Shown here: piece after piece, positions 57,075 through 64,000 of the stretch
Layout of the letters: every line of letters starts with the position of its first letter
Numbering within the stretch: the first letter of the stretch is position 1
From: Oscheius sp. JU75
Taxonomy: Eukaryota > Nematoda > Chromadorea > Rhabditida > Rhabditidae
DNA: 64,000 nucleotides
Direction: 5' to 3'
Assembly (NCBI GenBank): GCA_037178855.1
Contig: JASJZC010000001.1
Span: 6,448,001 to 6,512,000 of the forward strand
Translations under genes and position numbers: made by a program
Notes under the pieces: generated by a model
What the model saw: the letters and a program-made list of their open reading frames with translations, nothing else
The model's database searches: none
Told to the model about the DNA's origin: nothing

Positions 57075-60000
57075 ATGATACCAGTTACCGCTTCCTCGAT
57101 GGATTCTCAAGGATACTCCTCCCTTCCCAACCCTTCGTATGTTTCCTTACTCAGCTTACAAGTAGCCATTCCTCAGATACGACTTGCCGTCCATCTACCC
57201 TCGCCGATATCCAAGGTAGAAAAATGTTTGGGTGTCAGAGATCGGTTTCTTGCCGATAAATTTTTCGGCGACTACGCGCTTTGCGTGGTTTTTCTCTCTC
57301 GGCACATGTTTACAAGTTCGGGGACCTCGTTGCCGCCGCGGCTGAACTATGCCTTCCCGTCTCTCTAATCGAGAACAGAGTACTGTACCCGACAAAAACA
57401 TGTCCGAATTCCGTCGTCAGTGACCTTCTCCAAACTCGGACAAAACAACAGTCTCGCGGGTTCGGACAGGTCACTTTGTAAAAAAAAAAAGAATGAGAGA
57501 GTAATATCGAAAACTGCAGAGTAATTGGTTTTTCTTATCGAAACTCTAGTCTCCGCTCTTTCACAACATATTGTTTGATCCCATGGTTCCGGGATAGATC
57601 CGTCCACCCTTGTTTTTGTAACCCTTGGTAGTCGCGTCTTCCGCACACAGCTCTTTGTACGATTTTCTTTGGAGTACGAACTCGACGCCAATCCAGCGGT
57701 GAGCCCGGTTTTTGGTGCCTCCTCCATCTAATTCCTATGCAAAATAGGTTAATCGAGAAGGCACTTCGTGGGTAGATTAAAAAGGCCCTTTCGGTTTTTG
57801 GTTCATGACATTAATAGTGAATCATGGCTGTTTACGGTCACTCATCTGACCGTCCCTTTTGACGTTCTTCAGCCTCTTTTTCAGAAAAAGCTTCCCAGAA
57901 GAAACTATTGTGCTCGTTGGCTTTCTGTCGCTAATGCAATTGCACTGCCGAGTTGTTTTGGACTAGGCTCCCTCGCTGTCCTTTGAGACCCATGATCTTT
58001 GAGGCCTCTTCGAAGAGTCTCTCTTGCCATGAATTTGTGAGAGAGAGCAATCTGGGTACACGCGACAGTCCAACCCCTCTCTCCGAAACGGATCACGCGA
58101 CTCGCAAACTCTGCCAATTGTTTTGCAGGCCTAAAAGCCCGGCGTTATCGTGGCTGTCTCTCTCTGGTTTCAGACATTTTATGGTTTCGCTCACAGATCT
58201 CTTTTTCTCTAGATACCCACTCTCTAGAGATCTTCTCTTTCCCGCCAACTTTGAGGGAAAGGACAGAGGGCGCAGCCGAATTGTTTATGTCCTCGCTGCG
58301 CTCTCTCAGCCCTTTTCCTCCCGAACCAGAGACCATGTTTTCTATGCCTAGTGCAGGCAGTCCAATTGGCATAAAAGATCGAGAATTCTTCTGTTTATTG
58401 GAACTGAAGGCACATGTGCAAGAGTAAAGAGAGCTCAGTGTCTGGTTGTTTTGCACAAAGGGTTCCCGCACTTCCGATTAAATCGGCGACCTTGAAATAC
58501 GTATTTTTGGGGTCGCGAAGGATCTCTTTTCAAATGGCCAAGAGCGCACGTGCCCTCTCAGTCATTCAGCGCAAACGTGGCTTTCCCGCCCGCTGCCTAA
58601 AATTGGCTGCATCAAGGCCAGCCAAACATCAGCTCCTTTCCTCTCCTCACCAGAGATTACTTTTTCTCTTTCGATCCCTCGAGAGTATGAGAGGACAGAG
58701 TAGAGGAACAGTTCATTCCGTGGCCTGGTTCAATAACAAGAGACCAGAAAGACTATCCCGTCAACATGCACTTTGCCGATCTTCTGATCTCCTTCCTCAG
58801 GCTGAAAACCCCTTGGCGAGTGGCGCTATTTGTTCGCAATATTTCGAAGATCACGCGGGGCTGCCCTTCACGTGGTTCATTTCGTCCCGCCCTTTCTGAA
58901 TCCAGCCGATCAGAGACCGCCTGCTCTCCCCGCGCCGCCGCTGTTTCAATCCCAACAAACAGCCTAGAAGCGACTAAAGACCGTCTGCCGTTTTCCTGTC
59001 TCTCTCTCTTCTTTTTCGTAAACTCTTTCTTGTCTCGAGGTCAAGTTCATCGGAAGAGTGCATATCTCGTAGGATTCAAAGAGATCTTTTTGTGTGTTTC
59101 GCAATGCGTCTAAAGGACAGAATGGCTTGTTTACCAGTCAAAGGGACGGGGGCCTCTGCCTCACTCTTCGCTCTTTTCATCTTCCTCTCCTATCGACCGA
59201 CCTTTCTCTCTTTCTCTTTTGAATTTCTTTGTTTTCGTCTTTTGACACACCCGTCTACGGGTCTGAAACACGCATCGATCGATCGCATCTGCCTTTCGCC
59301 AACCTGCTGCTCCTTCCGCCCTTCCAACATTCTCTAAATGTCTTATGATCTTCACTATCACCTGAAAGACACTATATCTCAATCTCTAAGATTCGTTTGG
59401 ATATGAATAGGAGACATTTGACGAGGCCTTGTCAATTAGAAGTCCATTCATTAAGTGCTCGAAAAGGCTTTCAAAGTTCTTGGAAGCTCATCAGGAATCT
59501 ATGAAAAACGATCGGATGTTCCAGTCTCCACCCCCTTTGCCGCCTCAAAATGTGCAGCCGTGGTCACAGGGGGTTGAAGGGCATTCATTCTGCGGCCAGC
59601 ACATTCGACCCCTCTTTTTTCTGCTTCTCTTTTCTGTAAACAGGATGCGTGGCATCAGTGAATCAGTGTTAGTATCGACTCCTCTAGACACCAGAAACCA
59701 AGACAATAATAACATTAAAATCGATCGCTCTTTTTCCGAATAGTCTGATCGGTGTAACTGTCTCTCACTCTCTCCATCTCTTTTACAACCGAAAAGAAGT
59801 CTATTTCATGTGTTGTTGAGCGAGTCTCTATTTACTCTGTGCATTTTGTGCAAATAGAGAGTTGCGGCTGGCAGCTTGTGGTTTTTGGACATATTTCGTT
59901 ATCGAAACAGAGAGAGAGAAAAAGTCGAAAACAGATAGCGTTTCAAGGCTACCTTGATCTCTTGTTTACTCTCCCGTCTACGTCTGAGTCTAAGAGAGCT

Positions 60001-60561
60001 TCTTCAGAATGAACATTTTCGACGACTTGAAATTCGATGATCCTGAGCTGCTTCTCTTCGACGTGAACATGCCTCCGATGAACAAGCCCGCTCCCATGCT
60101 GGTCTCTTGCCCCGTCCTTCCTCTCAATTAATCCTCTCTCTTTCAGAGTGCTCCTCATCCTCAGCATCAGCCTGCCGTGTACTCCACTAATAACAACTTG
60201 GTGAGTTTTAAGAGTTTTTGTGTCGAGATAACTTATCTCGTGCTCAATGATCCCTTCGTTTAGACAGACACCAATCAATGAATAGGGGTTTCAGAACGCC
60301 TCGGTCGATTCGCTCTTCTCGCAGTCGGCCATGTCTGTCAACTCTTCTTTCCAGTCTCCTGAACCCGATCCGGATGGTACGAGAGCTGATCAAGGCTGTT
60401 CAATCTGAATCTTCAGATGATGGCTTCTTCGATCTCAGCCAGTACTCGAAGGGTGGGCGTTCTGCCTCATTTGGAGGCTTTCCATCCTACCGTCGTGAAT
60501 ATCACACTGCCACAATCCTCGAGCAGAAGCTGGCTGCCATTCCGGGAAGTGCCAACATGAG
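57075..60561 (+). CDS. 5' exons of a possible nuclear regulator; gene probably continues beyond the window
   Basis: Six exons fit in phase: 57075-57136, 57177-57215, 60008-60101, 60147-60200, 60295-60376 and 60417-60561, which ends with an AG|GTCAGG donor. The first two give MDSQGYSSLPNPSYDLP and end in YPRRYPR. A 2.8-kb CT-rich intron then leads to an acidic, hydrophobic segment (MNIFDDLKFDDPELLLFD) that looks like a transactivation region. A Ser/Gln-rich part and DGFFDLSQYSKGGRSASFGG follow. Exons 60008 onward could also start on their own at 60009, giving two promoters. I see no DNA-binding domain; it would have to lie in exons to the right of the window. The role is inferred from composition only. 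Confidence 0.5.
57216..60007 (+). other. long CT-rich intron or promoter region
   Basis: 2.8 kb with many TCTCTC runs on the plus strand and no supported exon. In the model above it is the intron between exons 2 and 3, much longer than any other intron in the window; alternatively it holds an internal promoter. Confidence 0.45.
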
Positions 60562-63500
60562 GTCAGGACATTTTTACGTAACCGGGTTGCAACCAATGAC
60601 TCTTTGACTCTCTCAAAGCAAAAACAGATGGTGCTCGGACTGGCAGTCTGGCCTCTTGTTTTCGCTTTTCTGCGCAGCAGTCTTCAGAAGAGAGCAGTCT
60701 AATCTGCGGGAGTGGGTTAATTGCAAAGGAATGCCCAGGAAGTGAGTACGAGCAGAATACATGCACGACATGGCAAGAAAAACACTTTTTGTAATATGCG
60801 TGTTTGCCAGAGTTTGCCGCGTGACGACGATCTCTGATCAGCAAAAGTGCGTCGGTGCAGCGCGGAGCTCATAAACAACAACTCGGATCCAAGACGAGGG
60901 GGATCAGCTCGGAATTCGTACTGCTCTCTCTGCTATCTTCTCGTGTTCATCATGTAATAGCAGAAGAAGATAAGAGTTGGACAGTCAGAGATCAGCCGAG
61001 CGGCTGTTTCTCTCCGTGAGACCAAGCAAACCAATCCAAGAAATGAGTCTTTGCAAAGAGCTGCTCTTCCGCCCTCCTAAGACTTCGAGCTCAAAAACAT
61101 TCAGGCTTGACTGCACTTTCATTCGCGCAATTCCTCGAATATCTCATCTCTTTTGTTCTTTTCCTCACTCGTAAACAGGGGATCAAACTCTAGGAATGTC
61201 CTTTTGCAGGTTGAGAGAGATTTGTTGTGTTTCCGTTTCAAACCAAACACGGTTCAGTCCCTCCCCTTTCAGTTTACCTTCCTCTCTCCCAGGGTAATCC
61301 ACCCGCCCTGTATATTACCGTAATCCCATTATCAACTGTTTTGCCCTTTTGCCGACTGACGTGAAACAGTTCAAAATATTGTTCACTGCAAGTAGGTCGA
61401 TCGCTCTCATCAGACTCTCTCTAACGTACAAATAGGTCTCGTTAGCTTTCACGGGCTCACGTACTTGTACTCTCTCTCCCCTTTTTGCAATTCGAATTGA
61501 CAGGTACGAATCCTCTCAGCTCCAGAGATCCGTCTGATCCTTATAATCCCTGAATGACGACTCTCAACTATGATGAAGCACTTTTTCGAAACTGAAGTAC
61601 ACTTTCCTGAAATTAGGAAATATGCGCTTCACATGTTCGCCACGTGACCGGAAGAACTTCTCAACTTCTGTCGCCTGACCCGAACTTTTAGAAAAGTACG
61701 ACGACGAAAAGACTTATCGGCCAAGGCTTCCCTTCCTCTCTTTGTTGACTTTTTCACGTGGTGGTGACCCAGACCTTTCTGTTGAAAACAGTTTTATCAT
61801 AAGACGGCCTCGTTATGGGTCGATCTGATCAGAGCTCAATCCAATTGTCGCTTACCTATTTTTATTCCGTCAAGGGACAAAGAGCAGTTCGACTTTTGAA
61901 GACTCTAGGATTAAACTAGGTGTTTTCTGAACCAGACGGGCGAGACAATCAACATATCAGAACAACAGGAGTGTCTTTCTCTCTCGGCCCTTCCAGGGTC
62001 ACTCCTTTGTCTGCCTCTGTCAGGACTGGTTCTTGCCCAGAGTTACTTTAGACAATTTCCTTGGAAGCCGGTGTGGAGGCGAGGATTAGCTCGAGATGCA
62101 TTTCCGCTCTGATTCAGACCTCCTTAGTTCGTATTTCCTTTTTCTCTTCTCGGACAACTGACTACTTTTCTCTCTCTCTTTCTTACACCAATCGCACGCA
62201 ATCTTTGGCTCTCGAAACTCTGCAATCCCCCCGAAATCTCTCCTCTTTTTTTCTCTCCCACTTTTCTATCTCATCAGGCTGAAGTGGAGAATCTATACTA
62301 CTATTTTCGCTGAGGAAGACCGTCACCCAGACAGACTGTAAGAGTGGCTAGTCTGGGAAGAAGTAAAAAAGCGAGTGTCTGTCACTGGCCAGTTCTTTTG
62401 TTACCTATTTGTTCTGACTTTTTGACACAATTTCGGAGCTCAGGGGAGTAGTTCTGCGCCCTCCGTCCTTATCACACTCTTTTGGCGCAACGAGTCCTCT
62501 CCTCGTCAACTACGGTCTCTTGCCAGCCGTCTGCCACGAACGCCTGGGACCGCCCCGCAACCGCTCCGCGAGAGAGAAGATTCTCTCTTTTCCAGTTGGT
62601 CGGCATGCTACCATCCCTCGTCATGAGATCGATTCATTTGATCTACAGATCCCCTCTCTCTCGTCCCTCATTCACATATGGCGCGCGCGGCGCCAGACCT
62701 TTTTTTCTGCGCGCCACGAATCAATTGGCGCCGTTGCGCCTTTCTCGATTAGAGAGAGAGAGGAGAGAGTTTTGCGCCAGAAGCTCTCTGATTATGCCAC
62801 GCTCTCTTTTTGTTCGCTCCCAGCCGTGTGGGAATGGAAGCCCGAGAACTTTTTGAAGTTCTTTCTTTTCAAGACGTGCCATTGATTGTTAACCGCTAGA
62901 GCTGTCTCTCTCTCTCCCGCTCGCCGTCTCTCTCTTTTTCGTCTCGCCAATCTCCGCCGCCAAATTGCTTCTCCTGTTGCGAGAAAGTGAGTCGCCACTC
63001 GCTCTTTTTATTTCACGTTTTGCCATTCAACTTTTGTCTGGGAAATCTCACTCCTTTCTCTCTTGTCCACAAAGGTGAGGGGAACTGGTTTTTTCCATTG
63101 GAAACTATGGGTCTGTCCCAGACCCCGTAGACATTAGTCAGTCGATTGAAATAGTCCTTTGACTTACCCAGTTCCTTCTTCAATTTCGAATAGTCGCCTC
63201 ACGCCATATGAAAAGTGTCACTGAAACTCAATTAAGTGTCTATTGCTGATAATTGACACTTATTCCCGGGCTGTCGGGGCAGTCTCTCTCTCTCTCGCGC
63301 GATTCGTCCTCCTGGCTGGCTTCTCGTTATTCTCTTTCCGACCGCTTGTCCTTTTTGTTTTCCTGCTTCCCCTCCATCCTCTCTCCCAGAGTCCCTCTCT
63401 ACCCAAGCGCTCTCATTTCTTCTTTCTTTTTTTCTTTTCTCCTTTCTCCTTCTCCTAGTACCTGAAATGTACTTTCTCTCACGACAAAAGACTCCTCTTA

Positions 63501-64000
63501 CGGTAGTTTCAGTCGATTTCACGTGTGTGTCGGCAGCTGACCTTTTCTCGGCGAGATTTTTGATTGGTTGTGCGGGTGAGAGAGACTGGAAACAGGCGAA
63601 AGCCAAAAGGGAGAGTGTCGCTCTGCAAAAATGACAGAGATCGCTCGTACAGTTTTTGCAATCAATGTCTTTCGAATCTGAACTTTAGACTCATTTCGCG
63701 CGTCGCTGAAAGATTCATTAACCCTCTCCCTCTCGCTCAAAAAGTTCTTCCTCAATTCCGAAGTAATCTCCTCGTAGCAGCTGCAAAATGACACTGAATC
63801 ATTTCCTCGTACCTTCCCTCGTTATCGTAACTATCTGTTCAGTCAGTACCAGTCTGGACCTCCCTCGACTATCAGTCGTCCTCTCCCTCTGATTAGTCAG
63901 AAGCCTCTTCCAATTATCAGTCAGTCGTGTCTTCCTCTCAGGTGTACCCTCTCTTTCCGTCATCTGCCTAATTAGGTCACTTCACTCTTTCTCTTGCTCG
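60562..64000. other. CT-rich non-coding DNA to the right edge
   Basis: 3.4 kb rich in TCTC and TTTC tracts (for example around 62160-62260, 62740-62770, 62905-62940 and 63280-63460). Open frames here are low-complexity artefacts of the pyrimidine bias. In view of the open donor at 60562 it is probably intron of the gene called at 57075. Confidence 0.45.

Noticed and set aside
62482-62885. two overlapping plus-strand frames of about 120 codons
   Set aside because: They lie in CT/AG-rich simple sequence where stop codons are rare; amino-acid composition is Arg/Ser/Leu/Phe bias only.
63243-63606. overlapping frames on both strands near the right end
   Set aside because: Pure pyrimidine-tract artefacts (runs of Ser/Leu/Phe, and Arg/Glu/Lys on the other strand).
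1-64000. CRISPR array, bacterial operon or prophage features
   Set aside because: No regularly spaced direct repeats, ribosome-binding sites or phage genes; spliced genes throughout show eukaryotic DNA.

Overview
The window looks like nuclear DNA of a nematode. Three things point that way: a complete cuticle-type collagen gene, a full-length fer-1-class ferlin, and three complete F-box genes of the kind that expands in nematodes. Introns are numerous and tiny, mostly about 36-50 nt with GT..AG ends. Almost every gene start sits a few bases downstream of a 3' splice-site-like (T/C)AG, as expected for spliced-leader trans-splicing. I cannot name the species. All exon models were built by eye from splice sites, frame continuity and remembered family patterns; no search was run.

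Layout. 1-625 (-): 5' end of a DCAF5-like WD40 gene running off the left edge. 1448-1877 (+): a possible small membrane protein. 2701-3730 (+): coiled-coil RING-finger protein. 4265-5720 (-): complete acid ceramidase. 6188-7718 (-): MARVEL-domain four-pass membrane protein with a Tyr/Pro/Gly-rich N-terminus. 7.7-13.9 kb: gene-poor, one coding fragment near 9.6 kb. 13909-14482 (-): zinc-knuckle protein with a BEL/Pao-gag-like arrangement. 15346-15608 (-): inverted fragment copy of the F-box gene at 15823-17206 (+). 18987-19251 (-): isolated FF-domain fragment resembling PRPF40. 19636-20474 (+): two small genes in operon-like tandem. 21846-22470 (-): second zinc-knuckle gene. 23791-26029 (-): C2H2 zinc-finger protein with a long Ser/Pro-rich tail.

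27.4-40.5 kb is a dense minus-strand block, 5' to 3': mitochondrial-type glycerol-3-phosphate acyltransferase (40463-37561), alpha-type nicotinic receptor subunit (37335-35287), small coiled-coil protein (35182-34568), and 2087-residue ferlin (34179-27445). Gaps are 104-388 bp, so part of the block may be polycistronic. Further right: MRG15/MRG-1-like chromatin protein (41580-43004, +), a protein with two far-apart CCCH fingers (43503-44625, +), F-box gene (45092-46773, -), cuticle collagen (47379-48484, +), NUDT18-like Nudix hydrolase (49988-51358, +), a novel Cys-rich protein (51497-52310, -), a 101-bp perfect inverted repeat (52544-52770), a four-pass membrane protein (52823-53648, +), a candidate neuropeptide precursor 75 bp behind it (53724-54042, +), and F-box gene three (54248-55888, -). 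From 57 kb to the right edge the DNA is CT-rich and mostly non-coding; it holds the 5' exons of a gene (57075 to at least 60561, +) that probably continues outside the window.

Scattered short dispersed repeats (2.26, 3.77, 11.27, 22.63, 27.04 and 56.07 kb) look like one non-autonomous, Helitron-like family. The most unusual items are the candidate neuropeptide gene, the perfect palindrome in a divergent promoter, the two gag-like zinc-knuckle genes, and the inverted F-box fragment.
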